This document shows, in pieces, positions 33,443 through 42,303 of a DNA stretch of 46,337 nucleotides. The notes beneath the pieces were generated by a model. It made no database searches, was not told where the DNA came from, and saw only the letters and a program-made list of their open reading frames with translations. The DNA lies in assembly GCA_016869435.1 (NCBI GenBank), contig VGEB01000011.1:1-46337 (forward strand). The letters run 5' to 3'. The stretch is from Alphaproteobacteria bacterium (lineage in GTDB: Bacteria > Pseudomonadota > Alphaproteobacteria > Rhizobiales > Beijerinckiaceae). Numbering within the stretch: the first letter of the stretch is position 1; every line of letters starts with the position of its first letter. The position numbers were made by a program, and so were the translations under genes.

Positions 33443-34156
33443 ATGGGCAACGCCCCGCTGATGCCGAAGGCCACGGCCGTGTGGCTCGTCGAAAATACGT
33501 CGCTGACCTTCGATCAGATCGCCGATTTCTGCAAATTACATCCCCTCGAGGTGAAAGGCATCGCCGACGGCGAAGTCGCCGCCGGCATTCGCGGCCACGA
33601 TCCGATCACCTCTGGTCAGCTTACGCGCGAAGAAATCGAAAAGGCGGAGAGAAACCCCGACCATCGTCTACATCTCTCGGTTTCGAAAGTGGTCGTGCCG
33701 GAGGTCAAGAAGGCGCGCGGTCCACGCTATACGCCGCTGTCGCGCCGTCAGGATCGTCCGAACGCCATTTTGTGGCTCGTGCGCAATCACCCCGAGTTGA
33801 AGGACGCCCAGATCATGCGTCTTGTCGGCACCACAAAGACGACCCTGAAGGCGATCCGCGACCGCACGCATTGGAATTCCGGGGCGCTGACGCCGATGGA
33901 CCCGGTGACCCTCGGACTTTGCTCGCAAATCGAACTCGACTTCGAGGTCAACCGTGCGGCGAAGGACAAGCCGCCGGTCGAGGATCATGGACAGACCCTG
34001 GTTCCCGCGAGCGTCACCACGAGTCCGCGGGCCGAACCGGCGACGACCGAGGATGTCTTCGGCAAGGCCAAACCAGCGGCGCCCGCGGATGAGGAAGACA
34101 ATTTCGACGCCGATCGCGTGTTCAGCCGGCTGAAAGACGTCGATTTCGGCGAGTGA
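33443..34156 (+). CDS. trcR: Cell-cycle transcriptional regulator TrcR (DUF1013)
   Basis: The 237-residue protein belongs to DUF1013, a family confined to alphaproteobacteria and named TrcR. The N-terminus (PKATAVWLVENTSLTFDQIA, FCKLHPLEVKGIADGE) and the middle (DRPNAILWLVRNHPELKDAQ, RLVGTTKTTLKAIRDRTHWN) each look like a helix-turn-helix-type unit. The last 50 residues are acidic and disordered. It is highly conserved and often essential. The upstream promoter and GAGGAG ribosome site fit strong expression. Confidence 0.88.
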   Translation: MGNAPLMPKATAVWLVENTSLTFDQIADFCKLHPLEVKGIADGEVAAGIRGHDPITSGQLTREEIEKAERNPDHRLHLSVSKVVVPEVKKARGPRYTPLSRRQDRPNAILWLVRNHPELKDAQIMRLVGTTKTTLKAIRDRTHWNSGALTPMDPVTLGLCSQIELDFEVNRAAKDKPPVEDHGQTLVPASVTTSPRAEPATTEDVFGKAKPAAPADEEDNFDADRVFSRLKDVDFGE

Positions 34157-34303
34157 CGAACCGCTGACGACCAAGATTGATCAAGCGCAGGCGGGCGCGT
34201 AATTCTTGCATCGAGAGCGTAACATTCACTGCGTGTGTCGCGTCGGCGAGCATCGGTTTTGCTGCGACCGCTTTCGCGCCCGGCGAACATTTGGATCCCT
34301 CGG

Positions 34304-35962
34304 ATGACCGACTCGCCTTATGATCGCGACCTCGAACGAAATCCCGCGAATTTTCAGCCGCTGACGCCGATCACCTTCCTGGAGCGAGCGGCGGCCGTTT
34401 TTCCCGAACGCATCGCCATCATTCACGGTCCGCTGCGGCGAAATTATCGGGAGTTTTACGCGCGCAGCCGGCGGCTCGCGAGCGCTCTCGAAAAGGCTGG
34501 CCTTGGTCGTGGCGACACGATTTCCGTCATGCTCGCCAACACGCCGGCGATGCTCGAATGCCATTACGGCGTTCCGATGATGGGCGGCGTGCTGAACACG
34601 CTGAATACGCGGCTCGACGCTGCGATCCTCGCCTTCACCCTCGATCACGCCGAGACCAAGGCGCTGATCGTCGATCGGGAATTCTCTAGCGTCATTCGCG
34701 AGGCGCTTTCGCTCGCCAAAACGAAGCCCCTGATGATCGACTATGTCGATCCGGAATATGACGGGCCCGGCGAGCGGTTGGGCTCCGTCGACTACGAAGA
34801 CTTCCTGCTCTCCGGCGCCGCCGACCGCCAATGGTCGCCGCCACGCGACGAATGGGACGCGATCTCGCTCAATTACACTTCAGGCACGACGGGCGATCCC
34901 AAGGGTGTCGTCTACCATCATCGCGGCGCCTATCTGACCGCGCTCGGCAATGTGCTCACCGGCGACATGGGCCGCCATCCGGTCTATCTGTGGACACTGC
35001 CGATGTTCCATTGCAACGGCTGGTGCTTCCCCTGGTCGATTTCGGTCAACGCCGGCACGCATGTCTGTCTGCGGCTGGTGCGGGCGGGTCAAATCTATGA
35101 GCTGATGGCCGAACATGGGGTCACGCATCTCTGCGGCGCGCCGATTGTCATGTCGACGCTGCTCAACGCCAGCGAATCGGAAAGACGCCCGTTGAAGCGA
35201 ACCGCGCGCTTCTTCACCGCCGCCGCGCCGCCGCCGCAGTCGGTGCTCGCGGGCATGAAGGCCGCCGGCTTCGACGTCACGCATCTCTACGGATTGACCG
35301 AAACTTACGGTCCCGCCGCGGTCAATGAATGGCAGGAGCACTGGGATTCGCTCGACGGCGGCGCGCAAGCGCAGCTTAAGGCGCGTCAGGGCGTGCGCTA
35401 TCTCGTTCTCGAAGATCTCGACGTGATCGACCCCGACACGATGCAGCCTGCGCCGCGCGACGGCGCGACGATGGGCGAGGTCATGTTTCGCGGCAATGTG
35501 GTCATGAAAGGCTATCTGAAAAACAAGGGCGCTACGGACAAAGCCTTCCACGGCGGCTGGTTCCATTCAGGCGATTTGGGCGTGCGCCACCCCGACGGCT
35601 ATATCCAGCTCAAGGATCGCTCGAAGGACATCATCATTTCAGGCGGCGAGAACATTTCCTCGATCGAGGTCGAGGACGCACTGTTTCGCCATCCAAAGGT
35701 GCGCGCCGCGGCGGTCGTCGCCGCCCCCGACGACAAATGGGGCGAAACCCCTTGCGCCTTCGTCGAGCTTAAGGACGGCGAAGAGGCGACCGCGGAGGAA
35801 CTGATCGACTGGTCGCGTCAGCATTTGGCGCATTTCAAATGCCCGCGCCACGTGGTCTTTTGCGAACTGCCGAAGACCTCGACGGGGAAAATACGCAAAT
35901 ATGTTCTGCGCGAGCGCGCACGAGAAATCTGGCCGGCGAGCGCGACCACGGCGTCCCTGTAG
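34304..35962 (+). CDS. Acyl-CoA synthetase (AMP-forming, ACSM/long-chain type)
   Basis: The 552-residue enzyme activates a carboxylic acid to its CoA ester through an acyl-adenylate. The ATP-binding loop is at about 190 (YTSGTTGDPKGVVYHHRG). LYGLTETYGPA, the GWFHSGDLGVRHPDGYIQLK hinge block and a final PKTSTGKIRKYVLRE with the catalytic Lys are all present. TLPMFHCNGWCFPWS is typical of the medium- or long-chain fatty acid or methylmercaptopropionate (DmdB-like) branch. The exact substrate cannot be decided. The ATG at 34304 is preferred; an in-frame start at 34235 adds a non-conserved leader. Confidence 0.85.
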   Translation: MTDSPYDRDLERNPANFQPLTPITFLERAAAVFPERIAIIHGPLRRNYREFYARSRRLASALEKAGLGRGDTISVMLANTPAMLECHYGVPMMGGVLNTLNTRLDAAILAFTLDHAETKALIVDREFSSVIREALSLAKTKPLMIDYVDPEYDGPGERLGSVDYEDFLLSGAADRQWSPPRDEWDAISLNYTSGTTGDPKGVVYHHRGAYLTALGNVLTGDMGRHPVYLWTLPMFHCNGWCFPWSISVNAGTHVCLRLVRAGQIYELMAEHGVTHLCGAPIVMSTLLNASESERRPLKRTARFFTAAAPPPQSVLAGMKAAGFDVTHLYGLTETYGPAAVNEWQEHWDSLDGGAQAQLKARQGVRYLVLEDLDVIDPDTMQPAPRDGATMGEVMFRGNVVMKGYLKNKGATDKAFHGGWFHSGDLGVRHPDGYIQLKDRSKDIIISGGENISSIEVEDALFRHPKVRAAAVVAAPDDKWGETPCAFVELKDGEEATAEELIDWSRQHLAHFKCPRHVVFCELPKTSTGKIRKYVLRERAREIWPASATTASL

Positions 35963-36005
35963 ATCGCGCTGAAAACTTGGCGCGCCGAATAGAAAAAGCA
36001 GCATC

Positions 36006-36045
36006 AAAAACAGAGAAGCCAGCAGTCGCTGAGACTGCCGGCTTC
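36006..36045 (-). terminator. Rho-independent terminator of the 55-codon gene
   Basis: A 13-bp stem with one mismatch (GAAGCC-GCAGTC paired with GACTGC-GGCTTC, 5-base loop; 36015-36045) is followed on the minus strand by TCTGTTTTTG and, further on, a second T-run. It lies 53 bases past the stop of the small gene and could also stop transcripts of the acyl-CoA synthetase reading the other way. Confidence 0.75.
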
Positions 36046-36098
36046 GCGTCGGGGAGGGCGGAAGGCCGAAACTTTCCGCGCCCCGCTATTCGTTTATA

Positions 36099-36266
36099 TT
36101 AGAAGAACAGGCCGAGGCAGCCGCCCGCAAGACCGCCGACGACAGCAGCCGCGACCGTGTTGGCGATGCCGCCAAGCGCGATGGACGCGAGGCCGCCGAG
36201 AATGACCGCGCCGATGCCAGCGAAAACGTAGGTGTTCGTGGTGATTTCGAGTTCTTTCTGAGCCAT
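36099..36266 (-). CDS. Small Gly-rich membrane peptide, 55 aa
   Basis: A short gene starts at ATG 36266, after the strong ribosome site AAGAGGAGTGAAC, and stops at TAA 36101. The product opens with a polar stretch (MAQKELEITTNTY), followed by two hydrophobic segments (about 14-34 and 36-55) with GxxxG-like repeats (GIGAVILGG, ALGGIA, VVGGLAGG) and one Cys (C50). The predicted glycine zippers suggest a membrane-inserting or oligomerising peptide. Candidates are a membrane stress protein, a holin-like or bacteriocin-like peptide, or a small toxin. I do not recognise the family. It has its own promoter and terminator, so it is monocistronic and probably well expressed. Confidence 0.75.
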   Translation of the reverse strand: MAQKELEITTNTYVFAGIGAVILGGLASIALGGIANTVAAAVVGGLAGGCLGLFF

Positions 36267-36358
36267 TGTTCACTCCTCTTAATTTTCGTTCCCTGAGTCA
36301 CGCCTTGTTCGGCGGCGCGTTCCCATCCAATGGGGGCGCGTCATTTCGACGCAGGGGG

Positions 36359-36386
36359 AGATTAGCATAAGTTGGCGCTGAGTCAA
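36359..36386 (-). promoter_or_regulatory. Sigma-70 promoter of the 55-codon gene
   Basis: On the minus strand TTGACT (36386-36381), a 16-base spacer and TAATCT (36364-36359) form a near-consensus promoter. The start site would be near 36352, giving a leader of about 85 bases. Upstream, 36400-36450 is very AT-rich (a possible UP element or the promoter region of the divergent ABC gene). The remaining bases to 36575 contain no gene. Confidence 0.7.
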
Positions 36387-36575
36387 TCGCGCATGAGCTA
36401 TGATTCATTATTTGTAATTATTTGATATATAATGATATTCTACAGCGACATGGGTTTCTCGGCCCATTGCGGACAGAAACTTTTCCGCATGTAGCGCCTT
36501 CCTCGACGGCTCCTCGATCACGGAACGCCCAACCAAATTCGTCTTCATCGAAAACGGACGCTATACCCGCTGCCG

Positions 36576-38402
36576 ATGACCAAAAAGAACGCTGACGTCG
36601 CCTCCGCCGATCCCGTGGTTCGCAAACCGGATCGCGGTCTTAGGGCCACTCTCGCTCCTCTTCGACCCCTGCTGCCCTATGCGCTACGCTACAAGCGAAC
36701 GATAGTTTTCGCCTTTATCGCGCTGCTCGTGGCCGCGGGCGCGACGCTCACTCTGCCGTTCGCCGTGCGCGGCATGATTGATCATGGCTTTTCCGCCGAC
36801 AGCGCCGGCGCGGTGAACGCCTACTTCGGCGCGATGATCGCGGTCGCCGCAACGCTCGCGGCGGCTTCCGCCACCCGCTACTATTTCGTCATGACGCTTG
36901 GCGAGCGCGTCGTCGCCGATCTGCGCGCCGATCTCTTCAAACATCTAACGACGCTCGACGCCGCCTTTTACGACACCGCGAAGACGGGCGAGCTTCTCTC
37001 GCGGCTGACGGCGGATACGACGCAGCTGAAATCTGCGTTCGGCTCGTCGGCGTCTGTTGCGCTGCGCAATCTCTTCATGTTCTTCGGCGCGGTCGTGATG
37101 ATGGTCGCAACGAGCCCCAAGCTCGCGGGTTTGGCGCTTGCGGCGATCCCGATCATCGTATTGCCGCTTATCGGTTCCGGGCGGGCGGTGCGCCGACGCT
37201 CGCGTCACGCGCAGGACACGCTGGCCCACGCCTCGGCCTATGCCGGCGAAAATCTCTCGGCCGTGCGCGCGATGCAGGCCAATGGCGCGCAGGCCTATAC
37301 GACGGGGCGTTTCACGCGCGCGGTGGAAGACGCCTATGACGCCGCGCAGGCTGCGACGCTGCTTCGCGCCTTCGTGACCGCCGGCGCCATTCTCGTCGTG
37401 TTCACCAGCGTCGTCGGCGTGCTGTGGCTCGGCGCGCAGGACGTGCTCGCCGGGCGCATGACGTCCGGCGTGCTTTCGCAGTTCGTCCTCTATGCCGTGC
37501 TCGGCGCCAGTTCATTGGGCGAACTCTCGCAGACCTGGAGCGAACTTTCCGCCGCCGCCGGCGCTGCAGGGCGCATCGCCGACATCCTCGCCGTCGAGCC
37601 GCGCATCGTCGCGCCGCCACGGCCGGTTCCGCCGCCGGCGCGCTGGCAAGGACGCATCGCCTTCGATCATGTGCGCTTCGCCTATCCGACCGCGCCGGAA
37701 AGGCCCGCCTTGCAGAATTTCTCGCTCATCGTCGAGCCTGGCGAGCGGGTCGCGCTCGTCGGACCTTCGGGCGCGGGCAAATCGACGACCTTTGCGCTGC
37801 TCCTTCGCTTTTACGATGTCGATTCGGGCGCCATCACGCTCGACGGCGTCGACCTGCGCGACCTCGATCCGGCGGCGCTGCGCAGGGCGATCGCGCTTGC
37901 GCCACAAGATCCAGTGATTTTCGGGCTCTCAGTGGCCGAGAATATCGCCTACGGCCGCGAGGAGGCGTCGAGCGAAAAGATCGTCGCCGCGGCGAAGCGC
38001 GCCCAGGCGCATGAATTCATCATGGCGCTGCCGATGGGCTACGACACGCTGCTGGGCGAGCGCGGCATCACGCTCTCGGGCGGCCAGCGCCAGCGTCTCG
38101 CCATCGCGCGCGCAATATTGGCCGACGCGCCGGTGCTGCTCCTCGACGAGGCGACCTCGGCGCTCGATGCGGAGAACGAGGCCTTGGTGCAGGCGGCGCT
38201 GCACGACGTCATGCAGGGCCGCACGAGTCTTGTGATCGCCCATCGTCTGGCGACTGTGCTCGAAGCCAACCGGATCGTCGTCATCGACGAAGGGCGCATC
38301 GTGGAGCAGGGGACGCATGCGAGCCTGATCGCTGCGGGCGGCCTTTACGCGCGGCTGGCGAAATTGCAGTTCGACACCAACCGCGCCGGCGCCGCTGCCT
38401 GA
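36576..38402 (+). CDS. ABC exporter, fused permease/ATPase (MsbA-related)
   Basis: The 608-residue half-transporter has six membrane helices (about residues 40-340) and an ATPase domain. Walker A is at about 396-404 (GPSGAGKST), the Q-loop is in ALAPQDPVIF, the signature LSGGQRQR is near 499, Walker B is in VLLLDEATSALD and the switch His is in IAHRLATV. It works as a dimer in the inner membrane. The family (MsbA-related, lipid or drug export) is common in alphaproteobacteria; the cargo is not known. It is divergent from the 55-codon gene. Confidence 0.9.
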   Translation: MTKKNADVASADPVVRKPDRGLRATLAPLRPLLPYALRYKRTIVFAFIALLVAAGATLTLPFAVRGMIDHGFSADSAGAVNAYFGAMIAVAATLAAASATRYYFVMTLGERVVADLRADLFKHLTTLDAAFYDTAKTGELLSRLTADTTQLKSAFGSSASVALRNLFMFFGAVVMMVATSPKLAGLALAAIPIIVLPLIGSGRAVRRRSRHAQDTLAHASAYAGENLSAVRAMQANGAQAYTTGRFTRAVEDAYDAAQAATLLRAFVTAGAILVVFTSVVGVLWLGAQDVLAGRMTSGVLSQFVLYAVLGASSLGELSQTWSELSAAAGAAGRIADILAVEPRIVAPPRPVPPPARWQGRIAFDHVRFAYPTAPERPALQNFSLIVEPGERVALVGPSGAGKSTTFALLLRFYDVDSGAITLDGVDLRDLDPAALRRAIALAPQDPVIFGLSVAENIAYGREEASSEKIVAAAKRAQAHEFIMALPMGYDTLLGERGITLSGGQRQRLAIARAILADAPVLLLDEATSALDAENEALVQAALHDVMQGRTSLVIAHRLATVLEANRIVVIDEGRIVEQGTHASLIAAGGLYARLAKLQFDTNRAGAAA

Positions 38403-38408
38403 GGACGC

Positions 38409-39146
38409 TTAACGGCCGGGCTGAGTTTCCGAATCACGCGTCGCCGAGGCGATGCTATGGCGTAGCTGCGGCGAAGGCGCCGAGTCGTCGAAGTCCTTCA
38501 TGACTTTGAGACGCAAGATCGACCCGAGATATTTTACATATTCCTTGCCGATGAAGCGTGCGACGCGCAGATCGCTGGCCCAGTCGGCCACATCAATATG
38601 TTCGCTGACGACCGGAAATGGAAAAAGCTCGACATTTGGCAAAGCTGCCGAGATTTCGACGATGGCGCGCGGCATATGATAATTCGAGGTGACGACGATG
38701 AGCGTGCGGGTGATGTTGTGCTCGCGCGCCCAATCGCGCGTTTCTTTAGCGTTTCCCGCAGTGTCGAGCGCCTGATAGCCTAGATCGACGCAGCATTCGA
38801 AAAGTTCGCGCGACATCGGCAATATTTTCGCGATGACGGCGCTGCGCGTGGCGCGATTGACGCCGGTGATGAGCATCCGGTGCGCCTGCCCGCTCGCCAG
38901 CAGGGTCGCGGCGTCGAGCACGCGGTCCGAGCCGCCGGTCAGCGCCACAACCCCCTCCGCCGGCGCCGGAATGGGAAACTCCTCGCGCGGCAGCGACAGT
39001 GCGAAGACGGCAAAACCGATCAGGAACGCCGCGCCGAGAAAAGCGCCGCCGACGCCGATCCCGTACACGACCTTGCGGACGGCGCTCAACCCGTTCTTTG
39101 CGCCCTCGCGCAGGGGGGTCGTCAATTCTGAGGATCCTTCGCCCAT
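38409..39146 (-). CDS. YdcF/ElyC-family protein (DUF218)
   Basis: The 245-residue protein has one N-terminal membrane helix (about 25-48) and a periplasmic DUF218 domain: VVALTGGSDRVLDAATLLAS, RMLITGVNRAT, GNAKETRDWA and IVVTSNYHMPRAIVEIS. Relatives (SanA, ElyC) affect envelope and peptidoglycan-precursor integrity. In Hyphomicrobiales this gene commonly follows ftsE-ftsX, as here (73 bp downstream of ftsX), suggesting a role linked to division or the cell wall. The ATG at 39146 avoids overlap with ftsX. Confidence 0.85.
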   Translation of the reverse strand: MGEGSSELTTPLREGAKNGLSAVRKVVYGIGVGGAFLGAAFLIGFAVFALSLPREEFPIPAPAEGVVALTGGSDRVLDAATLLASGQAHRMLITGVNRATRSAVIAKILPMSRELFECCVDLGYQALDTAGNAKETRDWAREHNITRTLIVVTSNYHMPRAIVEISAALPNVELFPFPVVSEHIDVADWASDLRVARFIGKEYVKYLGSILRLKVMKDFDDSAPSPQLRHSIASATRDSETQPGR

Positions 39147-39219
39147 GCTATTGAACGCGCGACGCGCGATTCTGATGCGACTATAAGCCGATTTTGGCGC
39201 CAATGTTATTGGCGCCGGC

Positions 39220-40188
39220 TTAGCCGAGACGCCGCAGGTGGCGCAGCACAATATATCGCGACAGATATCCGGTCAGCGCCGCGACGCCGCCCGAAAGCAG
39301 CAGGATTGCAAGGAAACCGCTGACGCCAAGCGAGAAATCGCCGAACATCGCTTCCATCTGTTCGCCGCCGCCGGTCGTACGCCATCGCCGGGCGAGAAAC
39401 TGCGCCAAGACGAAAAAGGCCACCGCTCCGCCTCCGCCCATCAGCGCGCCGCGCAAGCCAAGCGCCATGAAGCGGCGCTGAAATTCCCGGGCAATGAAGG
39501 CGTCGGCGGCGCCTACCATATGCAGCACCTCGACGATCTCGCGATTGGTCGCGACCGCTGCGCGGGTCGCCGACGTCACGGCGACGGCCATGGCCGCCAG
39601 AATCAAAACGAAGACCAGGGCGGCGGTGGCGACGGCGGCACGGGCCATGTCGCCGAGACGCTCGATAAACACATGGTGATCGTCGAGCACGGCGTTGGGA
39701 ACGACGCGCTCGAGCTCCACGCGCAACCTATCGATATCCACGCGATTTTCGGCGTCGAGCTTTAAGACGATCATGCGGGGCGTCGGAAGCTCGGAAAGGT
39801 CCAAGCCCTCGCCGAGCCAAGGCTTCAGCAACGCCTCCGATTCGGACTGGGCGTAGATTCGCGCCTCCAGGACGCCTGGCGTTCGCCGCATCGCCTCCGC
39901 AGCCGTCAGGACGTCAGCCTCAATGTCGCGGCCGGCCGTCGGCCGCACCTGCACGGTCGCCTCGCGCGCGATATCGCTGCGCCATTCGACGCTGGCGTCG
40001 GCGACCAGAATGGCGACGTTGGCGGCGAGCGCGGCGAGAAAGGTCATGATCGCAATGACGATCACGACCGAGCGGCCGGCGACGGAATCCGCTGGCACCA
40101 GCGCGCTTTTCGCCGGAATTTCTTCGGCGCCTTCGTCGATGTCGGACGCATCCTGGCGGGTCGGGGACCAAAATCGCATCACGGTCAT
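39220..40188 (-). CDS. ftsX: Cell-division permease FtsX
   Basis: FtsX is the membrane partner of the FtsE ATPase and controls septal peptidoglycan hydrolases. The 322-residue protein has a polar cytoplasmic start, one membrane helix (about 43-65), a periplasmic domain (about 66-180) and three further helices. Features typical of alphaproteobacterial FtsX are VQVRPTAGRDIEADVLTAAE, the AALVFVLILAAMAVAVTSAT helix, NREIVEVLHMVGAADAFIAR and EFQRRFMALGLRGA. The ATG at 40188 lies 7 bp after the ftsE stop. Confidence 0.92.
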   Translation of the reverse strand: MTVMRFWSPTRQDASDIDEGAEEIPAKSALVPADSVAGRSVVIVIAIMTFLAALAANVAILVADASVEWRSDIAREATVQVRPTAGRDIEADVLTAAEAMRRTPGVLEARIYAQSESEALLKPWLGEGLDLSELPTPRMIVLKLDAENRVDIDRLRVELERVVPNAVLDDHHVFIERLGDMARAAVATAALVFVLILAAMAVAVTSATRAAVATNREIVEVLHMVGAADAFIAREFQRRFMALGLRGALMGGGGAVAFFVLAQFLARRWRTTGGGEQMEAMFGDFSLGVSGFLAILLLSGGVAALTGYLSRYIVLRHLRRLG

Positions 40189-40195
40189 CTTCCGC

Positions 40196-40858
40196 CTATT
40201 CGAAAATGTGAAGCCGGCCGTCGGCGAGCACCAGACGCCGCGCTTCCTCATACTGATCCATCAAGGTCAAGTCATGGGTCGCGATGATGACGGCGGTTCC
40301 GGATTTGTGAAGCTCGATAAACAGGCGCAAAATCCGCCGCGCCAGCGTCGGGTCGACATTGCCTGTCGGTTCGTCGGCAAGCAGCAGTTTGGGTTGCGAT
40401 ATCAGCGCGCGGGCGATCGCGGCGCGCTGTTTTTCGCCGCCCGAAAGGATCGTCGGGACCGCATGCGCGCGTTCCCCAAGGCCGACCCAGCGCAGGAGTT
40501 CGATCACCTCGCCGCGATAGCTCCACTCTTCGCGGCCGAGCACGCGCAAGGGCAGAGCGACGTTCTCGTAAACCGTCAGATGGTCCAGAAGGCGGAAATC
40601 CTGGAAGACGACGCCGATCCCCCGGCGCGTTTCGGCGACGTCCTCGTTGCTGAGCGCCGCCGTGTCCTTGCCGAAAATGTTGATCAGTCCGCGCGTCGGC
40701 CGCAGCGTCATGATGATGAGGCGCATCAGGCTGGTCTTGCCGGCCCCGGATGGGCCGGTCAGGAACTGGAAAGAGCGCGGGGCAACATGGAAATTGATGT
40801 CGCGGAGGGTTTCTGCGCCGACGCCATACCGCAAGCCGACGTTCTCAAAGGTCAACAC
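40196..40858 (-). CDS. ftsE: Cell-division ATP-binding protein FtsE
   Basis: FtsE is the ATPase that drives FtsX. The 220-residue protein contains Walker A (GPSGAGKTS), Q-loop VVFQDFRLLDHLTVYENVAL, signature LSGGEKQRAAIARAL, Walker B LLLADEPTGNVD and switch His ATHDLTLMDQY. The start is a GTG at 40858 (VLTFENVGLRYG), preceded by GGGAGCGAGGG; the frame stays open upstream but without homology. It leads ftsE-ftsX-ydcF. The 202 bp between it and the kinase pseudogene show no gene. Confidence 0.94.
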   Translation of the reverse strand: MLTFENVGLRYGVGAETLRDINFHVAPRSFQFLTGPSGAGKTSLMRLIIMTLRPTRGLINIFGKDTAALSNEDVAETRRGIGVVFQDFRLLDHLTVYENVALPLRVLGREEWSYRGEVIELLRWVGLGERAHAVPTILSGGEKQRAAIARALISQPKLLLADEPTGNVDPTLARRILRLFIELHKSGTAVIIATHDLTLMDQYEEARRLVLADGRLHIFE

Positions 40859-41060
40859 GAAGCCCTCGCTCCCAAAGATTCGAATGACGCTCGAGACGCT
40901 GGCGCGGAAAGAAACAATAGCAGTTCTTCCCTGCCTATAGCCACAATCGCCTTGCCGATTGCTTACGCCGGAACGGCTTTGCGCGGCGCACAATCGGCGC
41001 CGCCCGAACGGTCGCGCTTGGCGACAGCATTGGCTCGCTGAGTTCGACCGGCCTGCCGCT

Positions 41061-42213
41061 TCACGATTCCGCCAACGGCAGGACGAAGCTGAAGACGGCG
41101 CCGCCGCCCGGGTTGGGCTCCGCCCAGATCTTCCCCTTGTGCGCTTCGATAATCGAACGCGATATCGAGAGCCCGACGCCAAGGCCATGCGGCTTCGTCG
41201 TTGCGAACTGCTCGAAGAGTCTGGCTTTGACCTCGTCGGACAGGCCTGGACCGGTATCGGCGACGTCGGCCCGAATGAGATTGCCTTCGACCAGCCGGGT
41301 TGCGACCCTCATTTCTCGACGCTCGCAGCTCTGCATCGCTTCGATGGCATTACGCTTCAGATTGACGACCACCTGTTGGATCTGAACCTTGTTGATCACG
41401 ACCATGTCCGGCGAGGCGGCGAGGTCGATCGTCGTTTTGACGTTATGCTGCCTGGCGAGCGCGTCGGTGAACTCACAGGCGGTTTGAATGACGGCGTTCA
41501 AATTTTGCCTGGATTTCGCTGTCTCTCCGCGGGCGATAAACTGTCGAAGATTGTCCATGATTTCCGAAGCGCGGAAGATTTTGCGCGTCGGCGCTGTCCA
41601 GCATCTCGGCAATTTTCTCGACGGAAGGGTTTTGTTCCTTGAGATGGCGGCGGGCAAAGTTGAGATATGCGCTGATCGCTGCCAGGGGCTGCTTGAGCTC
41701 ATGCGCCAGTCCGGCCGTCATATTTTCAATCAGGTCAAGCCGGTTCGCCTGGAGCTCATGAACCCCCTGCTCAAAGCGGAGTCGCCGGCTGAGATCGCGG
41801 ATCAACCCAACAAAAAGCCGCTCGCCGTCGCAGACGACTTCGCTGACCCCAAGCTCCATCGGAAAGATGGACCCGTTCTTGCGCAAGCCGTCGATGCGCC
41901 GGCGAACGCTGGGCGCTCCGGGGACGAGACAATCACGAAAGCTGCGATCGCATTCGGGCGTCAGCATCCCGAAGTCCCGGCCGATGACCTCGTCCGGCGC
42001 ATAACCGAATAACGCCGCCGCTTCCGCGTTCATCGAGCGGACCGTCCCGCGCTCGTCGAGCGCGACGATTCCGTCGAAAGCGGCCTCCATCATTGCGCTG
42101 AGACCAGGGCGTCGTTCGCCTTCCGCCGCGCTCGGCGCCAAAGGCGATTCAGGAAGCCCGAGGGAACGCATACACTGCCCCAGGGGCGCGCGGCACGCGC
42201 CACGCGCTCCCAT
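41061..42213 (-). pseudogene. PAS-domain histidine kinase (FixL-like) with a one-base frameshift
   Basis: Two overlapping frames together make one kinase. The first part (42213 to about 41580) has a PAS domain (MMEAAFDGIVALDERGTVRS, NAEAAALFGYAPDEVIGRDF) and the phospho-acceptor helix LAHELKQPLAAISAYLNFAR. The second frame continues FRASEIMDNLRQFIARGET, then NLKRNAIEAMQ, ADTGPGLSDE and GLGVGLSISRSII, the ATPase domain, to 41061. Removing one A from the AAAA run (TTTT at 41579-41582) restores a continuous frame through the junction. The whole would be about 380 aa. No response regulator is adjacent. It may be a real mutation or a sequencing error. Confidence 0.85.
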
Positions 42214-42303
42214 CTCGCCTTAGCTAGGCGCTTGGGAGACAAGATCAAGCCTTGAGCGGCGGCCGGCATTTGCAACCCCCGACAAATAGCCTAAGCAAAC
42301 GCC

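Noticed and set aside
36086-36301. 71-codon minus-strand ORF over the small Gly-rich gene
   Set aside because: Its product is Ser/Arg-rich and motif-free; the +1 frame with a ribosome site and membrane segments is the real gene.
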